Shown in pieces: positions 24,950-34,800 of a stretch of 64,000 nt of DNA. The position numbers and the translations under genes were made by a program. The stretch spans positions 244,449 through 308,448 of the forward strand of contig JAZKEO010000006.1 of assembly GCA_040386975.1 (NCBI GenBank), given 5' to 3'. Source of the stretch: M2408 sp040386975 (GTDB lineage Bacteria > Bacteroidota > Bacteroidia > Flavobacteriales_D > Crocinitomicaceae). The notes under the pieces were generated by a model. That model had not been told where the DNA came from, made no database searches, and saw nothing but the letters and a program-made list of their open reading frames with translations. How positions within the stretch are numbered: position 1 is the stretch's first letter; every line of letters begins with the position of its first letter.

Positions 24950-27361
24950 CTATTTAAGATATTTCTCAAACCACTGATCTTGCTCCCACAAAACGTGTAA
25001 AATACTTTCCAAAGCTGCGTAGCCGTGACTTTCTTTTGGTAAAAGAACCAAACGAGCAGGATTTCCTAAACCTTTCAAAGCGTTGAAATAACGTTCACTT
25101 TGCAAAGTAAATGTACCAGGATTATTATCTGCTTCACCGTGAATCAACAACAAAGGTGTTTTCATTTTATCTGCCGTCATGAAAGGCGACATTTCATTGT
25201 AGATGTTCGGAACATCCCAATAAGAACGTTCTTCACTCTGAAAACCAAAAGGTGTTAGTGTTCTGTTGTAAGCTCCACTTCGAGCAACACCGCAAGCGAA
25301 TAAAGAAGAATGTGTCAATAAATTTGCTGTCATAAATGCTCCATAAGAATGTCCACCAACAGCAACTTTTTTCGGATTGATGAAGCCTAATTTATCAACA
25401 GCATCAATTGCAGCTTGAGCATTGGCAACTAATTGCGAAATAAAGCTATCATTCGGCTCTGTTTTTCCTTCTCCTAAAATCGGGAAAGCAGCATCGTCTA
25501 AAACGGCATAGCCACGTGTAACCCAGTAAATTGGTGAACCGTAAAATGGAAAAGTGAAGGTGTTTGGATTTGATGTTACTTGTCCAGCAGAATTTTTGTC
25601 TTTAAATTCTTGCGGATAAGCCCACATAATCATAGGAAGTTTTTCTTTTTTTGTTTTGTCGTAACCTGCTGGTAAATATAAAGTTCCTGACAATTCAACT
25701 CCATCAGCACGTTTGTAATTGATGACTTCTTTTGTAACATTTTCAATACTTTTGAATGGATTTTCAAAATTTGTCAATTTAAAAGGAGCTTTTTTACTTT
25801 TAATGTTTCTTACATAGTAATTTGGAAATTCATTTTTAGATTCAATTTGAACCAAGACTTCTCCTTTTGATGCATCAATAATGGAAATAATGTTTTCTAA
25901 TTTATCCGTGTAAGCACATTGATAAATGCGTTGTGTTTTTCCCGTTACTAAATTCATTTTATCGATAAAAGGGAATTGACCTTTTTCCGTATGTCCTTCA
26001 CCAATCAAAGAAATTTCATTTTTTACAATGTTTAACACATAGCCACCACTTGTCGTTCTTTTTGAATCAAAAACTCCTGGATCACTGTATTTATCTTCCG
26101 AACTTCTATCAAAAATAATCTTTGGAGCTTGCGCTGAGTTTGAAGGATTAAATAAATAAGTTTTTGTGTTACGTGTATTCCACCAGTCATCGTAAACCAA
26201 AGCCATTTGATCTGTTCCCCATTCAATATCTGAAAAACGTTGAATCGTTTTTACTAAAGTTGTTGGAGTTTTGTCAAAAGGTGCATCCCAAGAAAAAACT
26301 TCATCGCGAAAATCAACTTGTTTTTCTGGATCTCCACCATCTAAAGCTTCAACAAAATACAAACATGCTGCTTTATCAGATCTCCAAAAAAGGTTTCTTT
26401 TTCCAGTTCTAACAGCCATAAAACCTTTCGGTAAAATTTCTGAAAGTGGAACGTCATTTACTTCTTTAATCGTTTTTCCTCTCTGATCAAAAACAACTTG
26501 TTTCATCGGAAAACGGCTGTATTGTACAATGTATGAAAATGGTTTTTGTAATGTTGTTACCAAAATATAATTTCCGTCTGGAGAAAAAGATGTTCCTAAG
26601 TACATATTTTTACTTTTCCAATTATATATGTTTCCGTCTAATTTCACTTGTTTCAATTCGGAAGTCATCAAGTTTTCAAAATTAGCTTCATCTGTCTTGT
26701 TTTTTAACAAATCGGCATAGGTTCTATTTTGTGCTTTCGCTCCACTTTCTGAAACAGAAACCGTTGGTCCTGTAGGTAAAGAAGTCGCCGTTTGAATTAG
26801 TGCTGGACGATCTTTCGGTAAAAACTTTACCAAAAGCGATTCATTGTCTTTGAACCAAGTAATTGGATTTCCACTATTTGCGTTTAACAAATCATCTGAC
26901 ATTTTTTTCACTGAAGCAGCATCAATATCTAAAAGCCAAAGTTCAACTCCCAACTCACTTGTGTGTGTAAAAGCAATGAATTTTTCATTTGGAGACCAAG
27001 TAATATTGGCAATTTTTGGATTTGTTGGTAAACCTTTAATTTCAGTTAAAACGGTAGCTTTAAATTTGCGTAATTTGATGTTATTGACATACGTTATTGT
27101 ACTCGAAATATTTGTTTTTGGATTGATTCTCAAACCTCCCAAACGCATTTCATCTTGGGATAAATCTTCCAAGTTTTTATACATTTTACGGTAAGTAAAC
27201 AAGATATTCTCATTTTTAGAATCAATCGAAACACTTGGAGCACGTTCCACATCAACTAATTCTAAAATTTCTTTTGGTGGTTTTTGATACGTTAGATTCT
27301 CTTGAGCAAAAAGTGAACAAACAGTTAAAGAACTGAAAATAAAAACAAATACATTTTTCAT
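24950..27361 (-). CDS. S9 family peptidase (prolyl oligopeptidase type)
   Basis: Exported serine peptidase of about 803 residues. The chosen start, ATG 27361, gives the signal peptide MKNVFVFIFSSLTVCSLFAQ; the in-frame Met at 27463 lacks one. An N-terminal beta-propeller-like region (about 40-560) is followed by the alpha/beta-hydrolase domain. Its catalytic Ser672 is in GGHSYGAF, Asp745 in HGEADNNPG and His779 in KESHGY. The propeller and the HGEADNN motif recall glutamyl-endopeptidase-like S9 enzymes. It probably degrades oligopeptides in the periplasm. A TAnnTTTG promoter lies at 27380-27387. Confidence 0.92.
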   Translation of the reverse strand: MKNVFVFIFSSLTVCSLFAQENLTYQKPPKEILELVDVERAPSVSIDSKNENILFTYRKMYKNLEDLSQDEMRLGGLRINPKTNISSTITYVNNIKLRKFKATVLTEIKGLPTNPKIANITWSPNEKFIAFTHTSELGVELWLLDIDAASVKKMSDDLLNANSGNPITWFKDNESLLVKFLPKDRPALIQTATSLPTGPTVSVSESGAKAQNRTYADLLKNKTDEANFENLMTSELKQVKLDGNIYNWKSKNMYLGTSFSPDGNYILVTTLQKPFSYIVQYSRFPMKQVVFDQRGKTIKEVNDVPLSEILPKGFMAVRTGKRNLFWRSDKAACLYFVEALDGGDPEKQVDFRDEVFSWDAPFDKTPTTLVKTIQRFSDIEWGTDQMALVYDDWWNTRNTKTYLFNPSNSAQAPKIIFDRSSEDKYSDPGVFDSKRTTSGGYVLNIVKNEISLIGEGHTEKGQFPFIDKMNLVTGKTQRIYQCAYTDKLENIISIIDASKGEVLVQIESKNEFPNYYVRNIKSKKAPFKLTNFENPFKSIENVTKEVINYKRADGVELSGTLYLPAGYDKTKKEKLPMIMWAYPQEFKDKNSAGQVTSNPNTFTFPFYGSPIYWVTRGYAVLDDAAFPILGEGKTEPNDSFISQLVANAQAAIDAVDKLGFINPKKVAVGGHSYGAFMTANLLTHSSLFACGVARSGAYNRTLTPFGFQSEERSYWDVPNIYNEMSPFMTADKMKTPLLLIHGEADNNPGTFTLQSERYFNALKGLGNPARLVLLPKESHGYAALESILHVLWEQDQWFEKYLK

Positions 27362-27379
27362 ATCGAAGATTTTGAGTAC

Positions 27380-27387
27380 CAAAAGTA
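27380..27387 (-). promoter_or_regulatory. -7 box of the S9 peptidase promoter
   Basis: The minus strand reads TACTTTTG, 19 bp upstream of the chosen ATG. This also supports that start over the upstream one. Confidence 0.55.
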
Positions 27388-27538
27388 ACTTTTTTTGCAA
27401 TAGAAAGTTTGCCGTTTGTGTAAAAAAGTCTAAATTTTTATTATATTTCCTCTGTAAAAACAACTTTTAATTGTCAGTGGGAACTTATCATATAATTTTT
27501 TCATTCATTCAAATTGAATAAAAATGAAAAAATTTATG

Positions 27539-27546
27539 TAAGTTTG
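27539..27546 (+). promoter_or_regulatory. -7 box of the DUF4476 gene
   Basis: TAAGTTTG matches TAnnTTTG. An upstream TTG lies about 22 bp before it. The gene starts 50 bp downstream. Confidence 0.5.
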
Positions 27547-27595
27547 TTTTGGTACAATACTTGTTTTACCTATAAAAACATTAATAAAAAACACC

Positions 27596-28267
27596 ATGAA
27601 AACACTACTCACCACTTTCGTTTTTTTTGCATTTAGTTTTTTGTCAGCTGGTTCTGAACTTTTTGTAAAAGTTAATTCGCAAACTTCTTATTATGCCATT
27701 GCTGGAATGCAGACACATAATAACAATAATGGAACTTTTCGCTTTTTTGATTTAAGTCCAGGAAATATTACACTTTCTATTTTTGGAACAAATACAAATA
27801 ATTTATTTTATACTGGTTCAATATACTTAGAGGTAGATCAACGCGTGATTTGTGAACTAGATAATTATGGTAAATTACAGATTTTAAAACGTGAAAAAAT
27901 TGTTTATTACAATTGGTACACTTCAACGAGTACTGATATGAATTCTGGAAATATTACTCCCAACAATGGAAATGTGAATTATGCAAATCAGGATGCTGCT
28001 TTTCCAGCCTTTCTTCAACTTTTAAAAGAAGATGCTTTTGATTCTGGCAAACTTGAAAAAGCAAAAAGATATTGTGATAAAACAGCTCTATCTGTTTCTC
28101 AAATTGGAGAAATTAACAGCTTGTTTTCCTTTGATGGAAGCCGTTTGGAATGGACAAAATATGCCTACAAAAATTGTTACGACAAGCAAAATTATTTCTT
28201 GCTCAAAAAAACATTTTCGTTTGCAACGACTTACACTTCTTTGGAGGAATTTATTGATGGAAAATAA
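27596..28267 (+). CDS. DUF4476 domain-containing exported protein
   Basis: A 223-residue protein with an N-terminal signal peptide (cleavage probably near SAGS at 18-21). A small beta domain at about 22-105 is followed by an Asn/Gly/Thr linker. The C-terminal DUF4476 domain (about 135-223) has the typical features AFDSGKLEKAK, LSVSQIGEINSLFSFDGSRLEWTKYAY and NCYDKQNYFLLKKTFSF. The family is common in Bacteroidota and has no established function. It stands 36 bp before the fatty acid hydroxylase gene of the next operon and could share its transcript. Confidence 0.85.
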   Translation: MKTLLTTFVFFAFSFLSAGSELFVKVNSQTSYYAIAGMQTHNNNNGTFRFFDLSPGNITLSIFGTNTNNLFYTGSIYLEVDQRVICELDNYGKLQILKREKIVYYNWYTSTSTDMNSGNITPNNGNVNYANQDAAFPAFLQLLKEDAFDSGKLEKAKRYCDKTALSVSQIGEINSLFSFDGSRLEWTKYAYKNCYDKQNYFLLKKTFSFATTYTSLEEFIDGK

Positions 28268-28303
28268 GCAATTAGTTTAATTAAAGTTATAATTTGATGA
28301 AAT

Positions 28304-29038
28304 ATGATCGAACTAATTAACTTATTGCTCTTTAAGATTTCATATCTTCAAGTATATTTAATAAGCTTTTTTTACTTTCTGTTTTTGTATTTCGTTGTTG
28401 GAAGTTTGTTTCTGTTTTTTTGTAAAGTTCTAGAAAAAAGAAAGCTACTGGAACAAATTTTAATATCAAAAACACCAAATAAAAATATTCCATTTGAAGT
28501 AAAAAACTCCTTAGTTTCCATTTTTATTTTTGGTTTTTCAGGTGTTTTGACTGTTTATTTAATCAGAAGTGGAATTATTATTTTAGCAGAAATCACTGTG
28601 TTAAATACACTTTTTGGTTTATTGATTTTAGTACTTTGGAATGAATTACATTTCTTTTTGATTCATAAAATGTTGCATATTCCTTTTCTTTATAGAACAG
28701 TTCATAAGATTCATCATCAATCCAAAGTTCCAACTGTTTATTCTGTATATAGTTTTCATTGGATTGAAGCAACGCTTTTAAGTACAGTTCCAATTACAAT
28801 TGCTCCTTTTATAGATTTTTCACCAACGGCAATTTTCATTTTTCCTTTTCTGAGTATTTTATTAAATTATTCAGGACATTGCAATTATCGTTTCGGAAAT
28901 GGGAATGGAGCTACTTGGAAAGTTTTTGGAACAAGACATGCTCAACATCATTATCGAAACACAAAAAATTATGGTTTTGTAACTCATTTATTTGACCAAA
29001 TTAATTCCATTTTTAAAAACACTAATAAACAAGCATGA
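28304..29038 (+). CDS. fatty acid hydroxylase / sterol desaturase family protein
   Basis: A 244-residue integral membrane oxygenase of the non-haem di-iron hydroxylase superfamily. There are several transmembrane helices, and the three histidine clusters expected for metal binding are present: HKMLH near 124-128, HKIHH near 137-141 and HAQHH near 214-218, with additional His in FHW and SGHC. Family members hydroxylate or desaturate lipids in the membrane. It overlaps the next gene by 4 bp (ATGA), so it is translationally coupled to the ketoacyl synthase fusion. This points to a lipid substrate made by that enzyme. Confidence 0.9.
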   Translation: MIELINLLLFKISYLQVYLISFFYFLFLYFVVGSLFLFFCKVLEKRKLLEQILISKTPNKNIPFEVKNSLVSIFIFGFSGVLTVYLIRSGIIILAEITVLNTLFGLLILVLWNELHFFLIHKMLHIPFLYRTVHKIHHQSKVPTVYSVYSFHWIEATLLSTVPITIAPFIDFSPTAIFIFPFLSILLNYSGHCNYRFGNGNGATWKVFGTRHAQHHYRNTKNYGFVTHLFDQINSIFKNTNKQA

Positions 29039-30897
29039 GTAAAGTATTTATAACGTCTTCAGGAGTTTTTTTACCAAATAAAGCAATTTCAAATGATGAA
29101 ATGGAAAACTATTTGGGGAAAATAAATGGAAAAAGTAGTAGCGTAAAAGAGCGAATTTTAAAACAAAATGGAATTAAAACACGTTATTATGCATTGAATG
29201 AAGAGCAAGAAAGTACACACTCCAATGCTGAAATGGCAGCAAATGCAGTTGTCAATGCTTTATCTAAAAGTAATTTAAAAGCTAAAGACATTGAATTACT
29301 TTGTACGGGAACTACTCAAGGAGATTTACCCGTTCCAGGTTTTGCAAGCATGGTTCATGGAGAATTGGATTTTGAAAATTGTGAAGTAGCAAGTTTTCAA
29401 AGTGTTTGCGCAAGCGGAATGATGGCTTTAAAAAATGCTTTTTTGCAAATTAAAAGTGATGAAAAACAAAATGCAGTTTGTGTAGGAAGTGAATTTTCAA
29501 GTCGCCTTTTCAAATCGTCTCGCTTTGAGGCACAAAATATAAAATCAACACCTTTTGATACAGAATTTTTAAGATGGATGTTATCCGATGGTGCTGGAGC
29601 ATTTGTTTTGCAGAATAAAAAACCTGAGAATACATTGTCTTTGTCAATTGATTGGATAGATTTAAAGTCCCATGCAAATGAATTCCCACTTTGTATGTTT
29701 ACTGGGAAGAATGACAATAAAAATGACAAAGAAATCACTTGGTTAGATTATCCGGATTATGAATCTGCTTCTAAAGCTGGAGCAATTAATTTAAAACAAG
29801 ATATTCGACTTTTAGACCAAGTAATAAAAACAGGTGTTGCTCATTATTTTGAACTCATTGATAAGGGCAAAATCAATGTTTCTAAAACGGATTGGTTGTG
29901 CTGTCATTATTCATCTGAATTTTTCAAAGAACCAATTAAAGAATTGATGAAAAAAGGTGGTGGAGAAATACCCAATGAGAAATGGTTCAATAATTTAACT
30001 ACAAAAGGCAATACAGGTTCTGCATCGATTTTTATTATGTTAGAGGAATTAATGTATTCAGGAAAATTAAAAGTTGGAGACACAATCCTTTGTATGGTTC
30101 CAGAAAGTGGAAGATTCATTACTTCTTACATGCAGTTAACAGTAGAAGGCAATGAGGAAAATAAATCCGACAGTTACCTAATGGAACAAGTAGAACGAAA
30201 AATTGAATCTCCAGAATTAAATTTAAATAAAACGGAAACTTCCGAATGGCTAGTCAGACAATTAACGCAAGTTTGGATTGAATTTGAATCACAGCTTTAC
30301 AAAGTTCCTATAGTGAAAAAAATTCACGATGGGAAATTAAGTTTAGATGATTATAAACTTTTATTAAAAGACTTACGTCAACAGGTAATTGATGGTTCAC
30401 AATGGATTTCACGTGCAGCATCAAACATTGATATTGATTTATTTGAATTGAGGTCAGCTTTCATAAAACATACTGCGGCCGAACACAAAGATTATCAAAT
30501 TCTTGAAAAAAATTATGTCAATTTGGGTGAAGACATCAATACAATTTTAACAGGAGAAAAAAACATTGGAAGTTTAGCCTTATCATCCTTTATGTTTCAG
30601 CAAGCGAGTAAATCCAATCCAATTGATTTATTAGGTTCGATGTTTATTATTGAAGGTATCGGTAAACGTTTATCCGCTGATTGGGGCGAATTGATGAAAG
30701 AGCAACTCAATTTGAATGCAAATCAAGTTTCTTTTTTCACATATCATGGGGAAGCTGACGAAAATCACTTTAAGAATTTAGAGCAAGCCTTAAATCACCC
30801 ACGATTAGATTTTGAACTCGCTAAACGCATTGTAAAAACGGCTAAAACGACAGCTAAATTGTATAAAATGCAATTAGAAGAATTGGGGAATTATTAA
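29035..30897 (+). CDS. beta-ketoacyl synthase III fused to a haem-oxygenase-like di-iron oxidase
   Basis: A 620-residue two-domain protein. Residues 1-370 are a KAS III (FabH-like) thiolase fold with the complete Cys125-His291-Asn326 triad (VCASGMM, CCHYSS, KGNTGSAS). Residues about 395-620 form a helical haem-oxygenase-like domain. Its probable iron ligands are H479/E483/H484 (KHTAAEHKD), E540 (FIIEG) and H571-x3-D575-x2-H578 (YHGEADENH). That last spacing matches di-iron oxidases such as CADD and UndA, known to act on amino acids or fatty acids. The fusion implies that a freshly condensed acyl chain is passed to an oxidative step. It overlaps the hydroxylase gene by 4 bp and lies 8 bp before the next gene. 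The product is unknown. Confidence 0.88.
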   Translation: MSKVFITSSGVFLPNKAISNDEMENYLGKINGKSSSVKERILKQNGIKTRYYALNEEQESTHSNAEMAANAVVNALSKSNLKAKDIELLCTGTTQGDLPVPGFASMVHGELDFENCEVASFQSVCASGMMALKNAFLQIKSDEKQNAVCVGSEFSSRLFKSSRFEAQNIKSTPFDTEFLRWMLSDGAGAFVLQNKKPENTLSLSIDWIDLKSHANEFPLCMFTGKNDNKNDKEITWLDYPDYESASKAGAINLKQDIRLLDQVIKTGVAHYFELIDKGKINVSKTDWLCCHYSSEFFKEPIKELMKKGGGEIPNEKWFNNLTTKGNTGSASIFIMLEELMYSGKLKVGDTILCMVPESGRFITSYMQLTVEGNEENKSDSYLMEQVERKIESPELNLNKTETSEWLVRQLTQVWIEFESQLYKVPIVKKIHDGKLSLDDYKLLLKDLRQQVIDGSQWISRAASNIDIDLFELRSAFIKHTAAEHKDYQILEKNYVNLGEDINTILTGEKNIGSLALSSFMFQQASKSNPIDLLGSMFIIEGIGKRLSADWGELMKEQLNLNANQVSFFTYHGEADENHFKNLEQALNHPRLDFELAKRIVKTAKTTAKLYKMQLEELGNY

Positions 30898-30905
30898 AAT
30901 TTAAT

Positions 30906-31805
30906 ATGAAAAATAAAGAAACTTTAGATTATAAAAATCACGACGATCGAGATCCAAATCCTTGGCTTGCGATGTATTTGGATAATAGTATTCCGATTAA
31001 TGATAAGACAAAATTGAGTCTTATGCGAGATAATAACTCGAAATCAAAAAAATATTTATTGCCAATTATCTTTGTTTGGTCAAAAATATTGATGTTTTTT
31101 ATTCACATTTTTAAATTCTTCTTTCCGAGATTAATCAATTCTTCTAAAATTTTGCACCGTATTTTATCTTGGGGATTAAAAACCTTTGTGAGCTCGGATG
31201 CAAATTTGTTAATCTTTAGACATTTTCATGTTGGAAGTGAAATAATGGAATTTATTTCTAAAAACATCGAGAACATCGAAATTCAAACAAGTCCAATAAA
31301 ACCAAGAAATTTTGAAGATATCAAAGACGATGTTTTTTTGAAACACGATTTGAACTTGTATAATTTCGTCATAAAATTGAATGGACAATTACATGAAAAG
31401 AGAATCAATATTGTTGGTAAAAAAAACCTCGATTTATCCATGATTACAGAAGATCAATTTGATCATATAGATTTTCCGAATAAATGGTCAAACATCTTAG
31501 ACCTTCGTTCAGCGATAGAATTATTTACTCCTTTTTATCAATTGTTTTTGACTTCTAATGATTTTGTGAGAGCTTCAAATTCTTTGCAATTGGATGAAAC
31601 AATCGGAATTTACACTTCACAAATTTTGAAAACTCCAGCACATTTAGGTTTGGTAAACAACAAACACCCAATGGTTCCAGAAACAACGTATAGCTCAGCT
31701 TACAGGCTTGTTTTACATGGATTGGCAGCTGAAACGTTACACAAAATTTTGGTCAATATCAAACAGAAAACGAATTTGGATGGAATAATCACTCCTAAAG
31801 AATAA
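30906..31805 (+). CDS. unknown protein of the KAS III-oxidase operon
   Basis: A 299-residue protein that I do not recognise. It opens with a charged NHDDRDPNPWLAMYLD segment. One or two hydrophobic stretches lie at about 48-75 (LLPIIFVWSKILMFFIHIFKFFF). A central SDANLLIFRHFHVGSEI motif, rich in His, could bind metal. The remaining part is helical, with SAIELFTPFYQLFL. It is probably membrane-associated. It follows the fusion gene by 8 bp and is the last gene of the operon, with a strong hairpin terminator at 31819-31856. By position it should act on or transfer the lipid made by the two upstream enzymes. Confidence 0.75.
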   Translation: MKNKETLDYKNHDDRDPNPWLAMYLDNSIPINDKTKLSLMRDNNSKSKKYLLPIIFVWSKILMFFIHIFKFFFPRLINSSKILHRILSWGLKTFVSSDANLLIFRHFHVGSEIMEFISKNIENIEIQTSPIKPRNFEDIKDDVFLKHDLNLYNFVIKLNGQLHEKRINIVGKKNLDLSMITEDQFDHIDFPNKWSNILDLRSAIELFTPFYQLFLTSNDFVRASNSLQLDETIGIYTSQILKTPAHLGLVNNKHPMVPETTYSSAYRLVLHGLAAETLHKILVNIKQKTNLDGIITPKE

Positions 31806-31818
31806 AGGATTTCATTTT

Positions 31819-31856
31819 AAAATAGATAAACGTAATAGATTACGTTTATCTATTTT
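31819..31856. terminator. Bidirectional 18-bp perfect hairpin
   Basis: AAAATAGATAAACGTAAT pairs perfectly with ATTACGTTTATCTATTTT around a two-base centre. It has A-runs on one side and T-runs on the other, so it works for both the plus-strand operon and the minus-strand tricorn gene. Its core recurs in the mgtE terminator. Confidence 0.85.
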
Positions 31857-31865
31857 ATATTAGTT

Positions 31866-34800
31866 CTATTTACTTGATTTCAACATTTCCTCAATAGCTT
31901 TAATTAATTGTTGATCCGTGCCATTCAAAAACATGGAATATTCGTTGTTTATTTTAATGTCTGGTTGTAACTCATGATTTTCAACCAAAAAGTTATCGTT
32001 TACTCCTCTCATACCAATTTGTGGAATTCCAAAATAAATTGATTCATCAATCATTGATTCCCACCAAACCGCTGTTCCAGTTCCTGGTACAGGCATTCCG
32101 ATTAATGGTCCAATTCCTAAAGCTTTGTAGGTGTAAGGAAATAAATGTGCATCCGAATAATTTCCTTCACTCATCAATACACAAGATTTTTTTTGCCATT
32201 TCCACAAAGGTTCACCTCCCATATTTTTTTGACCTCTTGGCTCAAATTGCATGTACATTTTTCCACTTAAAAAAGTTGCCAAATCATCGTGTAACCAACC
32301 TCCACCATTGAAACGGGTATCGATAATCAAACCTTCTTTTTTATTTAATTTACCCAAAGCTTTATCAAATAATTTTCGGTAACTCTCCGAATCCATTCCT
32401 TCAATGTGAACATATCCTAATCTTCCTTTTGAAAGAGAATCAACTAAAAATTCGCATCTTTTCATCCAACGTTCATAAGTCAAGGTTGCCTGATCGCGAC
32501 CATTTATTGGTGTTACAATTTCGTCCCAACGCTCATTTGTTTTTGGATCAAAAAGTGAAAGCAATACTTTTTTATCAGTTTTTCTATTTAAAAGTGGGAA
32601 ATAATTTTGATTTTTTAAAATTGCTTCACCATCAATTTTTTCAATAATTATCCCTGCTTTGATTTTTTTAGAATGAAACAACAAAGGACTTTTATCCATT
32701 ACTTCTGCAATTTTTAAACCATCACCAGCAAAAGTTTCATCGAAATAACAGCCTAAATTTGCTGTTCTATCTCCGTTCATATTTGGTCTGTAGCCAGAAC
32801 CTGTATGTGAGGCGTTTAGTTCTCCTAATAATTCCGAAAGCATTTCGCTAAAATCAAAACCATTTGAGATCGTTTTTAGTTTTGGCAGGTATTCTTTTTT
32901 GTAAAAATCCCAATCAACACCGTGTAAATCGGCAACGTAAAATTTATCTCTGGTTTGTCTCCAAGCATGCTCAAACATATAAGCTCTTTCTGCTGGTGCA
33001 TTCCAATTCATTTCGCCATTTGTGGAAATTGCTTTAGAAGATGAAGCAGAAATATCGAATTTATTGACTGTTCCATTGTTTGCATAGAATAGATTTTTTT
33101 CATCTTTATCAAAAGTTAAGGAAGTATAAGATGTACCCAATTTTGATGTAAGTTTCGTTTCAGCACTTTTAAACTTTGTTGACCATAAATCATAATTGTT
33201 TTCAAAACTTGATAAATAATATAAAGTTGAAGCTTCTTTATCCAAGATAAAATCGGCTATATCTGAAGAGTTATTCGTCAACCTAAGCGTTCGATCTCTT
33301 AATCCCTCAAAATCTATTTGAACAGATTTAACTGTTAAACTGTCTTTTTTTTCTGGTTTTTTAGCTTTTTTGTCAGTCGATTTTGTAGCAGTTTCCTCAG
33401 CTTTTTTCTTTGCTGTTTCTTCGTCTTCTTTCCACAGTTTATAATCTTCTTCGCTTAATTTAAACTTATAATAGGCATCCTTTGTCAAGAAAATGGCTTC
33501 AATATCAATTTGACTTCCCCAACTTCCGTGTGACCTTAAACCATATTTTTCAGTTGTAAAATAAACAATTTCACCATTTGCAGAAAACTTTGGACTTGAT
33601 GTTCCATATCCACTTTCTGTTAAGTTTATAGCTTTTTCTTTTCCGTTTGCATTGATTAATCCAACATCGGTATTCCAACGTTCATTTTCAAAAAATTGCA
33701 CTAAAAAGTATTTTGAATCTGGCGACCACGTATAATATTGATCTCCATCAGAATAGGAATAATTGTATGTCCCAGGTAAAACAACTCTCACTTCTTTTGT
33801 TTTGATGTTGTAAACACAAAGTGTGGTTCTATTCTTTAAGAAGGCAACTTCCTCACCATTTGGAGAATATTTTGGGTCAAATTCTTCGTCAGCACTTGAA
33901 ACTAATGCTGTTTCTTTGATTAATGTTGAATTGAAAAAACTTTTTTCCTGCTCATTTACTCTGCTTACTTCGTAAATATTCCACGAATTATTTCGTTCTC
34001 CAGCGAAAAGTATTTTTTTACCGTCTGCACTAAAGGATACATTTCGTTCTTGCTCTGGCGTATCGGTAATTCTTTTTGTTGTTCCAAATTCAACGGAACT
34101 TACAAACACATCACCTCTAAAAACGTAAACGATTTCTGTTCCGTTTGCTGAAACTTTAAACTCACTTGCTTTTCCTCCTGTTGGCAAAATTTGAACGTCA
34201 TTTTTAGCGTTATCCTTTAGGTTTTTGATTTCAATCTTTTTAGAAACACCATTTGTAAAAGTGTAAATATCGCCATGATAACCAAAACAAAGAACACCAT
34301 TGTTAGCTTTTGATAAAAATCTAAGAGGATGTGTTTTGAAATCTGTAATTTGCTCAGCGTAAGCATTGCCGTTTAAATTTCCTTTCCAAATATTAAAAGA
34401 ACCTGATTTTTCGGATAAAAAGTAAAAGGAATTATTATCACTGAAAATTGGATTTCTATCTTCTCCGTTCCAAGCTGTTAGATTTTTGTAGCTTTTATTT
34501 TTAACATCGTATAAAACGATATCTCTTGTAACAGACGAAACATGGTGTTTTCTCCAATCATTCTCATAACCTTTTACATCTTGAAAAAGCATCAAATTTC
34601 CATCATCGCTAAAATTAATTGCTTCAGCAGCAACTGATAAATATTGATTTTCTCTACCTCCAGAAGTTGAAACTTCATAGGTTTCAGAAAACATGCCACT
34701 TGGAAATTGAATTGATTTTTGATTATCTAAACGACTTGAAGAATAGATGATTTTGTCATCAGAAGTATTAAAATCATAAGGGAAATCATCTGCAGAATGA

